Shown: in pieces, positions 7,699 through 17,018 of the stretch
Layout: each line of letters begins with the position of its first letter
Numbering within the stretch: the stretch's first letter is position 1
Assembly: GCF_017592395.1 (NCBI RefSeq)
Contig: NZ_JAGFOU010000024.1
Location: forward strand, 1-52,064
Origin: Actinomyces bowdenii
GTDB taxonomy: Bacteria > Actinomycetota > Actinomycetes > Actinomycetales > Actinomycetaceae
Direction of reading: 5' to 3'
DNA length: 52,064 nucleotides
Translations under genes and position numbers: made by a program
Notes under the pieces: model-generated
What the model was told of the DNA's origin: nothing
Seen by the model: only the letters and a program-made list of their open reading frames with translations
Databases searched by the model: none

Positions 7699-7704
7699 TA
7701 GGCT
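7699..7704 (+). promoter_or_regulatory. TAGGCT -10 box for leaderless metG
   Basis: TAGGCT ends 7 bases before the metG ATG at 7712, and no Shine-Dalgarno sequence lies between. Identical in sequence to the pncA and 48081 boxes. This supports 7712 as the real start against longer in-frame candidates upstream. Confidence 0.5.
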
Positions 7705-7711
7705 ATGGCCC

Positions 7712-9562
7712 ATGACGCACATCCTCTCCGCGGTCGCCTGGCCCTACGCCAATGGCCCCCGCCACATCGGTCACGTCGCCGGATTCGGCGTCCCCTCGGA
7801 CGTCTTCTCCCGCTACATGCGCATGGCGGGCCACGACGTCCTCATGGTCTCGGGCACCGACGAGCACGGCACCCCGATCCTCGTGGCCGCCGACGAGGAG
7901 GGGATCAGCGCCCGCGAGCTCGCCGACCGCAACAACCGCCTCATCGTCGAGGACCTCGTGGCCCTGGGGCTGTCCTACGACCTGTTCACCCGCACCACGG
8001 CCGGCAACCACTACGCCGTCGTCCAGGAGATGTTCCGCACCGTGCGGGACAACGGCTACATGGTCCAGCGGGTCACCCGCTCGGCCATCTCCCCCTCCAC
8101 CGGCCGCACCCTGCCCGACCGCTACATCGAGGGCACCTGCCCCATCTGCGGGGCCGCCGGGGCCCGCGGGGACCAGTGCGACACCTGCGGCAACCAGCTC
8201 GACCCCACCGACCTCATCGACCCGCGCTCGCGCATCAACGGCGAGGCCCCCGAGTTCGTGGAGTCCACCCACTGGTTCCTCGACCTGCCGGCCCTGGCCG
8301 CCGCCCTGGGCGCCTGGCTCGATCAGCGCGAGTCCTCGGGCACCTGGCGCCCCAATGTCATCAAGTTCTCCCAGAACCTCCTGGAGGACATCCGCCCGCG
8401 CGCCATGACCCGCGACATCGACTGGGGCATCCCGGTCCCGGGCTGGGAGGACCGGCCCACCAAGCGCCTCTACGTCTGGTTCGACGCCGTCATCGGGTAC
8501 CTGTCGGCCTCCATCGAGTGGGCCCGGCGCAGCGGGGACCCCGAGGCCTGGCGCGCCTGGTGGAACGACCCCGAGGCCCTGTCCTACTACTTCATGGGCA
8601 AGGACAACATCGTCTTCCACTCCCAGATCTGGCCCGCCGAGCTCCTGGGCCACAACGGCCAGGGCGAGCGCGGCGGCGCCCCCGGCGAGCTGGGCGTGCT
8701 CAACCTGCCCACCGAGGTGGTCTCCAGCGAGTTCCTCACCATGGAGGGCAGGAAGTTCTCCTCCTCCCACGGCATCGTCATCTACGTGCGCGACTTCCTC
8801 CAGCGCTACCAGGCCGACGCCCTGCGCTACTTCATCTGCGCCGCCGGCCCCGAGACCGCCGACGCCGACTTCACCTGGGCGGAGTTCGTGCGCCGCACCA
8901 ACGGCGAGCTCGTCGCGGGCTGGGGCAACCTGGTCAACCGCACCGCCTCCATGATCCACAAGCGCTTCGGCGCCATCCCCGCCCCCGGCGAGCTCCAGGA
9001 GGAGGACCGGGCCCTGCTGGAGGCCATCGAGGCGGGCTTCACCACCGTGGGGGGCCTCATCGCCCGCCACCGCCAGAAGGCGGCCCTGGGGGAGGCCATG
9101 CGGCTGGTGGGGGAGGCCAACAAGTACGTGGCCGATACCCAGCCCTTCAAGCTCAAGGGCGAGGAGGGCTCCGAGGCCTGGCTGCGGCTGTCGACGGTCC
9201 TGCACACCCTGGCCCAGGCCGTGGCCGATCTCAACCTCCTGCTCTCGCCCTTCCTGCCCCACTCGGCCAACGCCGTCGACCGCATCCTGGGCGGGGAGGG
9301 CCGGATCGCGCCCATGCCCCGCATCGAGGAGGCCGAGGAGCTGGCCCCCCAGGCGCTGCCCGAGGCCTTCGAGGGCCGCGGCGGCTACCCCATCATCACC
9401 GGGGACTACACCGGCGCCCCCGCCTGGCGGCGCCATCCCGTCCCCGTGGGCGCCCCGGTGGCCAAGCCGGCCCCCGTGTTCACCAAGCTCGAGGAGTCCA
9501 TCGTCGAGGAGGAGCTGGCCCGCTACGCCGGCAGCCTGCCCGACGACGTCACCGGCGCCTGA
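7712..9562 (+). CDS. metG: Methionyl-tRNA synthetase
   Basis: 616 residues. It charges tRNA-Met with methionine. The HIGH-type motif is [11 protein letters not shown] (11-21), the substrate loop has GTDEHGTPI, a zinc knuckle CPIC...CDTC starts at residue 143, and the KMSKS-type loop is RKFSSSHG (347-354) with Ser in place of the usual second Lys. An anticodon-binding helical domain follows (WGNLVNRT). No C-terminal tRNA-binding extension is present. The start was chosen by homology and the -10 box 7 bases upstream. TatD follows after 44 bp, a pairing conserved in actinobacteria. Confidence 0.97.
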   Translation: MTHILSAVAWPYANGPRHIGHVAGFGVPSDVFSRYMRMAGHDVLMVSGTDEHGTPILVAADEEGISARELADRNNRLIVEDLVALGLSYDLFTRTTAGNHYAVVQEMFRTVRDNGYMVQRVTRSAISPSTGRTLPDRYIEGTCPICGAAGARGDQCDTCGNQLDPTDLIDPRSRINGEAPEFVESTHWFLDLPALAAALGAWLDQRESSGTWRPNVIKFSQNLLEDIRPRAMTRDIDWGIPVPGWEDRPTKRLYVWFDAVIGYLSASIEWARRSGDPEAWRAWWNDPEALSYYFMGKDNIVFHSQIWPAELLGHNGQGERGGAPGELGVLNLPTEVVSSEFLTMEGRKFSSSHGIVIYVRDFLQRYQADALRYFICAAGPETADADFTWAEFVRRTNGELVAGWGNLVNRTASMIHKRFGAIPAPGELQEEDRALLEAIEAGFTTVGGLIARHRQKAALGEAMRLVGEANKYVADTQPFKLKGEEGSEAWLRLSTVLHTLAQAVADLNLLLSPFLPHSANAVDRILGGEGRIAPMPRIEEAEELAPQALPEAFEGRGGYPIITGDYTGAPAWRRHPVPVGAPVAKPAPVFTKLEESIVEEELARYAGSLPDDVTGA

Positions 9563-9606
9563 GCCCCCGCCCCGGAGCGGACCGACCCGAGAGGAGGGCA
9601 CCCGCC

Positions 9607-10605
9607 GTGAGCCCCAGCAGGCGCGACCGCTCCTGGCCGCCGGCCGACGCCGTCGCCCCACTGCCCGGACCCGTCACCGACAACCACGCCCACCTGCCCT
9701 ATCCCGGGGAGCCGGCGGGGCCGGGCTCCCACGACCCGCTCAGCGCCGCCGAGCTCGTCGAGCGCGCCTGGGCCGCCGGGGTGACCCGGATGATCACCTC
9801 GGCCTGCGAGCTGCCCGCCTGGGAGCCCAGCCTGGAGCTGGCCCGGGGGCTGGGGGGCGTGCGCGCGGCCCTGGCCATCCACCCCAATGAGGCCGTCAGC
9901 CACGCGGGGGTGCGCGAGGTGGGCCCCGACGGCCTGGAGCCGCGCTTCGAGGACCACCACACCATCGGCCTGGACGGGGCCCTGTCCCGCCTGGAGGCCG
10001 CCATCGCCGCCAACCGCGACGCCGTGGTGGCCGTGGGGGAGACCGGCATGGACCTCTTCCGCACCGGCGAGCGCGGCGCCCGGGTCCAGCGCGAGTCCTT
10101 CCGCGCCCACATCGCCCTGGCCAAGGAGCTCGACCTGCCCCTGCAGATCCACGACCGCGACGCCCACGCCGCCTGCGTGGAGGTGCTGGAGGCCGACGGC
10201 GCCCCGGCCCGCACCGTCTTCCACTGCTTCTCCGGCGGGCAGGCGCTGGCCCGGGCCTGCGCCGAGCACGGCTGGTACGCCTCCATCGCCGGGCCTGTGA
10301 CCTATCCCGCCAATGAGGATCTGCGCGCCGCCGTGCGCCTCCTGCCCGAGGAGCTCCTCCTGGTGGAGACCGACGCCCCCTACCTGCCGCCCAGGCCCTG
10401 GCGGGGACGGCCCAACGCCTCCTACCTCATGGGTGCCACCGTGGGCTTCCTGGCCGGGCTCAGGGACCGGGACCTGGAGGGCATGTGCGCCAGGCTCCAG
10501 GCCACCACGCAGGAGGTCTACGGGTGGTGGCCGCCGGCGGGCGGCGATGAGGTGGTGCCGCCGGCGGGCGGTGATGATGGGCCCGGCGATCAACCCTCAG
10601 CATGA
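9607..10605 (+). CDS. tatD: TatD family metal-dependent DNase
   Basis: 332 residues from GTG 9607, which has GAGGAGGG upstream at good spacing. An amidohydrolase-fold nuclease, with known relatives acting as 3'-5' exonuclease or DNA-repair enzymes. Metal ligands appear in order: HxH in TDNHAHLP, Glu in AVGETGMDLF, His in LQIHDRDAH, His in VFHCFSGG and Asp in VETDAPYLPP. The last 25 or so residues contain two PPAGGD repeats and look disordered. It lies directly after metG, probably co-transcribed. The next gene has its own promoter. Confidence 0.93.
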   Translation: MSPSRRDRSWPPADAVAPLPGPVTDNHAHLPYPGEPAGPGSHDPLSAAELVERAWAAGVTRMITSACELPAWEPSLELARGLGGVRAALAIHPNEAVSHAGVREVGPDGLEPRFEDHHTIGLDGALSRLEAAIAANRDAVVAVGETGMDLFRTGERGARVQRESFRAHIALAKELDLPLQIHDRDAHAACVEVLEADGAPARTVFHCFSGGQALARACAEHGWYASIAGPVTYPANEDLRAAVRLLPEELLLVETDAPYLPPRPWRGRPNASYLMGATVGFLAGLRDRDLEGMCARLQATTQEVYGWWPPAGGDEVVPPAGGDDGPGDQPSA

Positions 10606-10684
10606 TCCCAGGCTGGCACCAGGTGGGAGTCAGTTGAGATCTGCACGGTTCAGTCACAAGCCGTCAACGCTGTGAGGGGACGCA

Positions 10685-10714
10685 TAGTCAGATCCCCGAG
10701 CGATCCGTTACGGT
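10685..10714 (+). promoter_or_regulatory. Promoter of the first G5/transglycosylase gene
   Basis: TAGTCA (10685-10690), an 18-base spacer and TACGGT (10709-10714). The 13 bases TCCGTTACGGTGG covering the -10 box are identical to those upstream of the second Rpf-type gene, where the spacing is also 18. Expected leader about 25 bases before GTG 10746. Confidence 0.55.
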
Positions 10715-10745
10715 GGCACGAGCCGTCTACCGAAGGAATGACATC

Positions 10746-11741
10746 GTGGGTCGACACTCCCAGACCAGTTCGCTGAACACCACCCTGGTGGAGCTCGGCT
10801 CCCTGGCCTCGCGGTCCCTGTCCCGGGGAGCCGCCACCGGGGGGCACGGGCGCCGCCGCGCCGAGGGGCCGGCGAGGACCCCGCTGAGCCCCATGCTCTT
10901 CCGCGCCGGGGGCGCGGCCGCCGTGCTGTCCCTGGCGGTCTCCGGTGGCGCCTACGCCGCCGTGCTCGCCCAGGACGAGGGCGAGGGCGGTGTGGCCGGC
11001 TCGCTGAGCGCGCTGGGCGGCGAGGCCGGGGGAGCCGGCATCCAGGACGGGGGCCCCGGGGCGGGCGCCCCGTCCGCGGTCGTCGAGGGCGAGAGCGCCG
11101 AGTTCTCCACCGTCACCGAGGACACCACCGAGGCCCACGGCACGGTGGAGAAGGAGACCGACTCCCTGCCCGAGGGCGAGACCAAGGTCGAGACCGAGGG
11201 CGTCGACGGCGTGACGCGCACCACCTACCAGGTGGCCAGTGTGGGCGGCCAGGAGGTCTCCCGCGAGGCCGTGTCCACCGTCGTGGTCACCCAGAAGGTC
11301 GATGAGGTCGTCCTCAAGGGCACCGGCGCCCAGCCGGCCGCGCCCGCCCAGGCCCCGGCTGAGGCCCCCGCCGCCGAGTCCCCCGCCCAGGCCCCCGCTG
11401 AGGCCGCCCCCGCCCCCGTCGCCGAGTCGGGCACCGACGCGGCCGGCGCCCAGGCCATCGCCAAGTCGATGATGGCCGGCTACGGCTGGAACGACTCGGA
11501 GTTCTCCTGCCTGGTGAGCCTGTGGAACCGGGAGTCCAACTGGAACTACCAGGCCGAGAACCCCTCCTCGGGCGCCTACGGCATTCCCCAGTCCCTGCCC
11601 GGCGACAAGATGGCCGCCGCCGGGGCGGACTGGCGGACCAACCCCACCACCCAGATCACCTGGGGCCTGGGCTACATCTCCGAGCGCTACGGCAGCCCCT
11701 GCGGCGCCTGGGCCCACTCCGAGGCCGTGGGCTGGTACTGA
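10746..11741 (+). CDS. Secreted G5-domain protein with SLT-type transglycosylase domain
   Basis: 331 residues from GTG 10746 (gaagga upstream). An N-terminal basic tail is followed by a membrane/signal segment (about 54-75, ending GGAYAAVLA), a G5 domain (about 118-200, VEKETDSLPEGETKVET then VDEVVLKGTG), an Ala/Pro-rich linker, and a C-terminal domain (about 230-331) with LVSLWNRESNWNYQAENP, where Glu263 is the likely catalytic acid, then GAYGIPQSLPG. The domain matches actinobacterial lysozyme-like transglycosylases that cut peptidoglycan. It sits where rpfB sits in mycobacteria. The neighbour at 11913 shares the N-terminus and G5 domain but has a true Rpf domain. Confidence 0.87.
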   Translation: MGRHSQTSSLNTTLVELGSLASRSLSRGAATGGHGRRRAEGPARTPLSPMLFRAGGAAAVLSLAVSGGAYAAVLAQDEGEGGVAGSLSALGGEAGGAGIQDGGPGAGAPSAVVEGESAEFSTVTEDTTEAHGTVEKETDSLPEGETKVETEGVDGVTRTTYQVASVGGQEVSREAVSTVVVTQKVDEVVLKGTGAQPAAPAQAPAEAPAAESPAQAPAEAAPAPVAESGTDAAGAQAIAKSMMAGYGWNDSEFSCLVSLWNRESNWNYQAENPSSGAYGIPQSLPGDKMAAAGADWRTNPTTQITWGLGYISERYGSPCGAWAHSEAVGWY

Positions 11742-11767
11742 CCCGCGGTCCGGGCACTGATCCCGTG

Positions 11768-11802
11768 GGGCCCGCTGCCGGCCACTGGCCGGCAGCGGGC
11801 CC
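11768..11802. terminator. Perfect 17-bp-arm hairpin between the two G5-domain genes
   Basis: Arms gggcccgctgccggcca (11768-11784) and its exact reverse complement (11786-11802) are separated by one base. Very GC-rich with no T-run. Its position 27 bases after the stop at 11741 suggests a transcription end or mRNA-stabilising structure separating the two paralogues. Confidence 0.6.
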
Positions 11803-11849
11803 AGCGCATGGGCCGCCAGGGGCCGCCCCGGCGCCTGTGATGGGCGGCA

Positions 11850-11879
11850 TTGCCCGGCCCGTGATCGGTCCGTTACGGT
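11850..11879 (+). promoter_or_regulatory. Promoter of the Rpf-domain gene
   Basis: TTGCCC (11850-11855), an 18-base spacer and TACGGT (11874-11879). The -10 neighbourhood TCCGTTACGGTGG is identical to that of the upstream paralogue, implying shared control of both muralytic enzymes. Confidence 0.6.
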
Positions 11880-11912
11880 GGGCGCCACTGCCGACCAGAA
11901 GGACGAGACCCC

Positions 11913-12842
11913 GTGGCCCCCATGGACAACACCGCCCCCCAGCCTCCCACCGCCCTCCCCGACGCCGAGGCCTCCAGCGCCGCCAGTGGGGCTGCGCCCG
12001 AGCCGCGTCACCGCGCCTCCGTGCTCACCCGCTCGGCCCTGGTGGCGGCCGGCCTGTCCCTCATCGTCTCCGGGGGCGCCTATGCCGCCGTCCAGGTGGC
12101 CGGCGACGGCTCCTCCGGGCAGTCCACCCTGGCGGGCGCGGCCCTGGGCGGGGAGGCCGAGGCCGCCCCCACCGGCCAGGCCCTCACCGTTGAGGCCCCC
12201 TCCTCCTCGGTGACCATGGTCACCGAGGACGTCACCGAGGCCCACACCACCGTGGAGAAGGAGACCGACTCCCTGCCCGAGGGCGAGACCAAGGTCGAGA
12301 CCCAGGGCGTCGACGGCGTGACCCGCACCGTCTACGAGGTCACCACCGTCGACGGCCAGGAGGCCTCCCGCACGCCGGTCTCCACCGTGGTCCTGACCCA
12401 GAGGGTCGACGAGGTCGTCCTGGTGGGCACCGGCAAGGCCCAGTCCACCCCCGCCCCCAGCACTGCGGCCCCCGACTCCGGGGCCACCACCTCCAAGGGC
12501 GAGGCCGAGCCGTCCCCCCAGGCGCCCTCCGAGGACTCGGGCTCCTCCAGCTCCTCGGACTCCGGCTCCTCCAGCGGCGGCTCCGGTGGCGCTTCGGCGG
12601 ATGACTCGGGGGTCTGGGCCCAGCTCGCCCAGTGCGAGTCGGGCGGCAACCCGAGCACCAACACCGGCAACGGCTACTACGGCCTCTACCAGTTCTCCCT
12701 GTCCACCTGGCAGTCGGTGGGCGGCACCGGCCTGCCCTCCGACGCCAGCGCCGAGGAGCAGACCATGCGCGCCCAGATGCTCCAGCAGCGCGCCGGATGG
12801 GGGCAGTGGCCCCACTGCGCCGCCAAGCTCGGCCTGCTCTGA
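11913..12842 (+). CDS. rpfB: Resuscitation-promoting factor, G5 plus Rpf domain (RpfB-type)
   Basis: 309 residues from GTG 11913 with agaagga nine bases upstream. A signal/membrane segment (39-60) precedes a G5 domain (about 100-180), a Ser/Glu/Gly-rich linker and the C-terminal Rpf domain (232-309): VWAQLAQCESGGN with catalytic Glu242, then GYYGLYQFSLSTWQSVGG and a second Cys near the end (WPHCAAKLGL) for the family disulfide. Rpf proteins cleave peptidoglycan and help dormant cells resume growth. RpfB of mycobacteria also has DUF348 repeats, absent here. A 51-bp stretch (12252-12302) is identical to 11145-11195 in the neighbour. It is followed by rsmA, as in mycobacteria. Confidence 0.93.
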   Translation: MAPMDNTAPQPPTALPDAEASSAASGAAPEPRHRASVLTRSALVAAGLSLIVSGGAYAAVQVAGDGSSGQSTLAGAALGGEAEAAPTGQALTVEAPSSSVTMVTEDVTEAHTTVEKETDSLPEGETKVETQGVDGVTRTVYEVTTVDGQEASRTPVSTVVLTQRVDEVVLVGTGKAQSTPAPSTAAPDSGATTSKGEAEPSPQAPSEDSGSSSSSDSGSSSGGSGGASADDSGVWAQLAQCESGGNPSTNTGNGYYGLYQFSLSTWQSVGGTGLPSDASAEEQTMRAQMLQQRAGWGQWPHCAAKLGLL

Positions 12843-13008
12843 GCCGGCCGCCCGGGCCCGTCCCCGTCCTCGCCCCCTCGGCCGGGAAGCCCCAGGTGGG
12901 CAGTGCTACCGTGCTGCTACCGTGCTCCTGCTGCGCGACCACGGTGCCGATGTGCACCAGCGCTCCGCAGTTGTTGAGTACAGGCTGAGCGCACGGCCAG
13001 CACCCACC

Positions 13009-13038
13009 GAGCAGGCATGAGGCAGGCATTGAGGCAGG
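13009..13038 (+). repeat. Short GAGGCAGG repeats just before rsmA
   Basis: GAGCAGG (13009-13015), GAGGCAGG (13019-13026) and GAGGCAGG (13031-13038) lie just upstream of the ATG at 13046, the last two 12 bases apart. The last copy is the only purine-rich candidate for ribosome binding. Two gctaccgtgct copies occur further up near 12905-12925. Role unknown. Confidence 0.4.
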
Positions 13039-13045
13039 TAACGTC

Positions 13046-14047
13046 ATGAGCGGGCCCTCCCCGCAGGAGAGCCCCGCCGCGGCAGGCGGGCTCCTGGGGC
13101 CCGCCCAGGTGCGCGGACTGGCTCAGGCCCTGGGCATCCGTCCCACCAAGACCCTGGGCCAGAACTTCGTCCACGACGCCGGGGCGGTGCGGCGCATCGT
13201 GCGCAGCGCCGGGGTGGGGCCCCAGCACTGCGTGCTGGAGGTCGGCCCGGGCCTGGGCTCCCTGACCCTGGCCCTGCTGGAGACCGGCGCCCGCGTCGTG
13301 GCCGTCGAGATCGACCCCGCCCTGGCCCGGGCCCTGCCCGTGACCGTGGCCGATCGCATGCCGCATGCCGCCGGGCGCCTCAGCCTCATCGAGGCCGACG
13401 CCCTGGGCATCCGCGGCCCCGCCGACCTGGGCGGGGCCCGGCCCACGCTCATGGTCGCGAACCTGCCCTACAACGTGGCCGTGCCCCTCGTGCTCACCGC
13501 CCTGGAGGCCCTGCCGAGCCTGGAGCGGCTGACCGTCATGGTCCAGGCCGAGGTGGCCGACCGCCTCGCCGCCCCGCCGGGCTCGCGCACCTACGGCGTG
13601 CCCAGCGCCAAGGCCGCCTGGTACGCCCGGGCCCGCCGCACCCTGACCATCTCCCGCCACGTCTTCTGGCCCGTGCCCCATGTGGACTCCGCCCTGGTCG
13701 AGCTCATCCGGCGCCCGCCCCCGGCCACCACCGCCTCGCGCGAGCAGGTCTTCGCCGTCATCGACGCCGCCTTCTCCCAGCGCCGCAAGACCCTGCGCAA
13801 GGCCCTGGCCGACCTGGCCGGCGGCACGGATCGGGCCGAGGCAGCCCTGCGCGCCGCGGGCATCGACCCCGCCCAGCGGGGGGAGCGGCTCGGTGTGGAG
13901 GCCTTCGCCGCCCTGGCGGAGGCCCTCAGCGCCCTCGGCCCCGGCGAGTCCCAGGGCCCGCCCGCCCAGCAGCCGGCCCACCGGCCCGATCACAGTCCCG
14001 CCCAGGCGTCCCAGGAGGGCCCCCGGGCCGGAGAGGAGCCCCGATGA
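13046..14047 (+). CDS. rsmA: 16S rRNA (A1518/A1519-N6) dimethyltransferase
   Basis: 333 residues. RsmA (KsgA) dimethylates two adenines in helix 45 of 16S rRNA late in 30S assembly. Motifs appear in order: [10 protein letters not shown] (35-44), the SAM-binding loop [12 protein letters not shown] (63-74), [10 protein letters not shown], and the catalytic NLPYN (139-143). The C-terminal domain has [14 protein letters not shown] and a low-complexity tail of about 35 residues rich in Gln and Pro. The stop overlaps the ispE start (ATGA at 14044-14047), so the two are translationally coupled, as the gene order in mycobacteria also suggests. Confidence 0.96.
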   Translation: MSGPSPQESPAAAGGLLGPAQVRGLAQALGIRPTKTLGQNFVHDAGAVRRIVRSAGVGPQHCVLEVGPGLGSLTLALLETGARVVAVEIDPALARALPVTVADRMPHAAGRLSLIEADALGIRGPADLGGARPTLMVANLPYNVAVPLVLTALEALPSLERLTVMVQAEVADRLAAPPGSRTYGVPSAKAAWYARARRTLTISRHVFWPVPHVDSALVELIRRPPPATTASREQVFAVIDAAFSQRRKTLRKALADLAGGTDRAEAALRAAGIDPAQRGERLGVEAFAALAEALSALGPGESQGPPAQQPAHRPDHSPAQASQEGPRAGEEPR

Positions 14048-15018
14048 GCCACCTGCGCTCGGTCCCCTGCGGGCCGGACCCCGCCCCGCCCCGCTCCGGA
14101 TCGGCGGCCTCGGTGCGCGTCGAGGCGCCGGGCAAGGTCAACCTCTTCCTGTCCGTGGGCGCCCCCGGTCCCGACGGCTACCACCCCCTGACCACCGTCT
14201 TCCAGGCGGTTCGCCTCATCGAGACCATCACCGCGCGCCGCCAGCCCTCCCAGTCCCGGCAGGACATCACCCTGACCCTGGAGGAGCCCGATGGCACCGT
14301 CCCCACCGATGAGGCCAATCTCGCCGTGCGCGCCGCCCATCTCCTGGCCCGGGCCGCGGGCGTGAGCGAGGGAGTGGACCTGCTGCTGCGCAAGCGCGTC
14401 CCCGTGGCCGGGGGCATGGCCGGGGGGTCGGCCGACGCCGCCGCGGCCCTCGTGGCCTGCAACGCCCTGTGGGGCACGGGACTGGGCCCCGGCGAGCTGG
14501 CCGCCCTGGCCGCCCAGCTGGGCGCCGACGTCCCCTTCCCCCTGATCGGCAGCACGGCGGTGGGCCACGGCCGCGGCGACCTGGTCACCCCCCTGATGGC
14601 CCGCGGCACCTACCAGTGGGTCATCGCCCTCCAGGAGCGGGGGCTGTCGACCCCCGAGGTCTTCCGCCGCTTCGATGACCTGAGCGGGGCGGGCCCGGCG
14701 CCCAGCACCCAGGAGGTCCCCGAGGCCATGACCGCCGCCCTGCGCGCCGGGGACCCCCGGGCCCTGGCCGCCCACCTGCACAACGACCTCCAGGCCGCCG
14801 CCCTCGACCTGCGCCCCGAGCTGGCCGGGGTCATCGCCCTGGCCGAGCGGGCCGGCGCCCTGCGGGCCATCGTCTCGGGCTCCGGCCCCACCGTCGTCGC
14901 CCTGGTCCAGGATGCGGCCTGCGCCCAGCGCGTGCGCCGGGCGCTGGATGCCAGCGGGCTGTGCTCGCGGACGCTGAGGGTCGACGCCCCCGTCGCCGGC
15001 GCCCGGGTGGTGGGCTGA
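14044..15018 (+). CDS. ispE: 4-diphosphocytidyl-2-C-methyl-D-erythritol kinase
   Basis: 324 residues. A GHMP-family kinase that phosphorylates CDP-methylerythritol in the non-mevalonate isoprenoid pathway, so the organism makes isoprenoids (including polyprenyl-phosphate carriers) by that route. Visible motifs: [12 protein letters not shown] near the N-terminus, [13 protein letters not shown], the ATP-binding loop [17 protein letters not shown], and [12 protein letters not shown] near the C-terminus. Start codon overlaps the rsmA stop; its own TGA shares a base with the ATG of the next gene (TGATG), forming a three-gene coupled unit. Confidence 0.95.
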   Translation: MSHLRSVPCGPDPAPPRSGSAASVRVEAPGKVNLFLSVGAPGPDGYHPLTTVFQAVRLIETITARRQPSQSRQDITLTLEEPDGTVPTDEANLAVRAAHLLARAAGVSEGVDLLLRKRVPVAGGMAGGSADAAAALVACNALWGTGLGPGELAALAAQLGADVPFPLIGSTAVGHGRGDLVTPLMARGTYQWVIALQERGLSTPEVFRRFDDLSGAGPAPSTQEVPEAMTAALRAGDPRALAAHLHNDLQAAALDLRPELAGVIALAERAGALRAIVSGSGPTVVALVQDAACAQRVRRALDASGLCSRTLRVDAPVAGARVVG

Positions 15019-16961
15019 TGGCCCACCTGCTCGGCGTGGAGGGCCTGCGCATCGTCGTGGGATCCCGGATCCTGCTCGACGGCGCCACCCTGGGCATCGA
15101 GGACGGCGCCCGGGTGGGGGTGCTGGGCCCCAACGGCGCGGGCAAGTCCACCCTCCTGTCCGCCCTGGCCGCCCGCCGCGAGCCCGACGGCGGGCGCATC
15201 ACCCGGGCCGGCGGGGTGCGCGTGGCCATGCTCGACCAGGCCGACAGCATCGATCCCGCCGCCACGGTGCGCAGCGCCGTCCACGGCCGGGCCGCGGAGC
15301 ACGAGTGGGCCTCCCTGGCCGCCGTGCGCGACATCCACGCCGGGCTGCTGGCCGACCTGGACCTGGAGGCCCCTGTGGGCTCCCTGTCCGGCGGCCAGCG
15401 CCGCCGTGTGGCCCTGGCCGCCGTGCTCACCGCCCCGGCCGATATCGTCATCCTCGACGAGCCCACCAACCACCTCGATGTCGAGGCGGTGGACTGGCTC
15501 GCCGGCCACCTCGGCCGCCGCTTCAGCGGCCCGCGCCGGGCCGGGGCGCTGGTGGCCGTCACCCACGACCGCTGGTTCCTCGATGCCGTGTGCACCAACG
15601 TGTGGGAGGTGGTCCCCGGCCTCGATCCCGGAGGCGGGCGCCCCCAGGTGCCTGGCAGGATCGAGACCTACGAGGGCGGCTACGCCGCCTACGTCCTGGC
15701 GCGGGCCGAGAGGGCCCGCCAGGCGGCCCTGGCCGCCGCCAAGCGGGACAACCTCCTGCGCAAGGAGCTGGCCTGGCTGCGGCGCGGCGCTCCCGCCCGG
15801 ACCTCCAAGCCCCGCTTCCGCATCGCGGCGGCCGAGGCCCTCATCGCCGATGTGCCGCCCCCGCGCGACACGGTCAGGCTCACCGCCATGGCCACCGCCC
15901 GCCTGGGCAAGCGCGTCATCGACCTGGAGGGCGTCACCGTGCGCTACCCCCGGCCCGACGGCGGTGAGCACGAGGTGCTGCGCCGGGTGACCTGGCGCAC
16001 GGCGCCGGGGGAGCGGGTGGGCATCGTCGGGGTCAACGGCGCGGGCAAGACCACCCTGCTGCGGCTGCTGGAAGGGGCCCAGGAGCCCACCGAGGGCCAG
16101 GTGCGCCGCGGGGCGACCGTGGCGGTGGCCACCCTGTCCCAGTCCACCCACGAGCTCGACGCCCTGGCCGACAAGCGCGTGGTCGAGGCGGTGTCCATGG
16201 TGGGGGAGCGGGTGAGCGTGGGCGGCCAGGAGCTCACCGCCGCCCAGCTCGTCGAGCGCCTGGGCTTCACCCGCCAGCGCGCCTGGACCCGCGTGGGCGA
16301 CATCAGCGGAGGGGAGCGCCGCCGCCTCCAGCTGCTGCGCCTGCTCATGACCGAGCCCAATGTGCTGCTCCTGGACGAGCCCACCAACGACCTGGACACC
16401 GACACCCTGGCCGCCGTGGAGGACATCCTGGACTCCTTCCCCGGCACGCTCATCGTGGTCTCCCACGACCGCTACCTGCTGGAGCGGGTCACCGATCATC
16501 AGATGGCGCTGCTGGGCGACGGCTCCCTGCGGGCGCTGCCCGGGGGCGTGGAGCAGTACCTGGAGCTGCGCCGCCAGGCAGGCTTCAGCGTGCAGGCGCC
16601 CGCGGTGGGCAGGAGCCGGGCCGGTGGCGGCCCGCAGGGGGTGGAGGCCCCGGCCACCGCAGGGGGCGCCGGCCCCGGCGCCCCCGCGACGACGAGGGCC
16701 GGGAGCGGTGCGGCGCCCGGGGCGCTGCGCCGCGAGGCGGGCAAGGCCCTGGCGCGCATCGAGCGCAGGATGCAGCGGGCCGAGAGCGTCATGGAGGAGC
16801 TGCACGCCCGCCTGGAGCAGGTCTCCGCCGACCCCTCCCGGGCGGGCGAGCTCGCGGGGCTGGGGCGCGAGGCGGCCGCCGCCGAAGCGGAGCACGCCGC
16901 CCTGGAGGAGCAGTGGCTGGAGGCCGCCGCGGCCATCGAGGTGCTCGACTCCGGGCGCTGA
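15018..16961 (+). CDS. ABC-F family ATPase, ribosome-associated type
   Basis: 647 residues with two ABC domains and no membrane segments, the ABC-F layout. Domain 1: GPNGAGKST, SLSGGQRRR and ILDEPTNHLD. Domain 2: GVNGAGKTT, ISGGERRR and LLDEPTNDLD. Between them lies the charged linker region (KRDNLLRKELAWLRRG), and the C-terminus is a predicted coiled coil (RIERRMQRAESVMEELHARL). ABC-F proteins bind the ribosomal E site; some confer antibiotic protection, others regulate translation. Which applies here cannot be told. It starts on the last base of the ispE stop codon, so it belongs to the rsmA-ispE unit. Confidence 0.92.
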   Translation: MAHLLGVEGLRIVVGSRILLDGATLGIEDGARVGVLGPNGAGKSTLLSALAARREPDGGRITRAGGVRVAMLDQADSIDPAATVRSAVHGRAAEHEWASLAAVRDIHAGLLADLDLEAPVGSLSGGQRRRVALAAVLTAPADIVILDEPTNHLDVEAVDWLAGHLGRRFSGPRRAGALVAVTHDRWFLDAVCTNVWEVVPGLDPGGGRPQVPGRIETYEGGYAAYVLARAERARQAALAAAKRDNLLRKELAWLRRGAPARTSKPRFRIAAAEALIADVPPPRDTVRLTAMATARLGKRVIDLEGVTVRYPRPDGGEHEVLRRVTWRTAPGERVGIVGVNGAGKTTLLRLLEGAQEPTEGQVRRGATVAVATLSQSTHELDALADKRVVEAVSMVGERVSVGGQELTAAQLVERLGFTRQRAWTRVGDISGGERRRLQLLRLLMTEPNVLLLDEPTNDLDTDTLAAVEDILDSFPGTLIVVSHDRYLLERVTDHQMALLGDGSLRALPGGVEQYLELRRQAGFSVQAPAVGRSRAGGGPQGVEAPATAGGAGPGAPATTRAGSGAAPGALRREAGKALARIERRMQRAESVMEELHARLEQVSADPSRAGELAGLGREAAAAEAEHAALEEQWLEAAAAIEVLDSGR

Positions 16962-17018
16962 GGCGCGGTTCGCCGGGAAGGGCAGGGAGGGGACCGGGGG
17001 AGTCGCGCGGGGGCGGGT

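Noticed and set aside
9523-10593. Possible antisense gene over tatD
   Set aside because: No ribosome site, shadow composition, and tatD ligand residues are all present on the + strand.
10606-10745. c-di-AMP (ydaO-type) riboswitch before the first G5-domain gene
   Set aside because: The gap is short and the conserved core of that riboswitch is not visible; a plain promoter explains the region.
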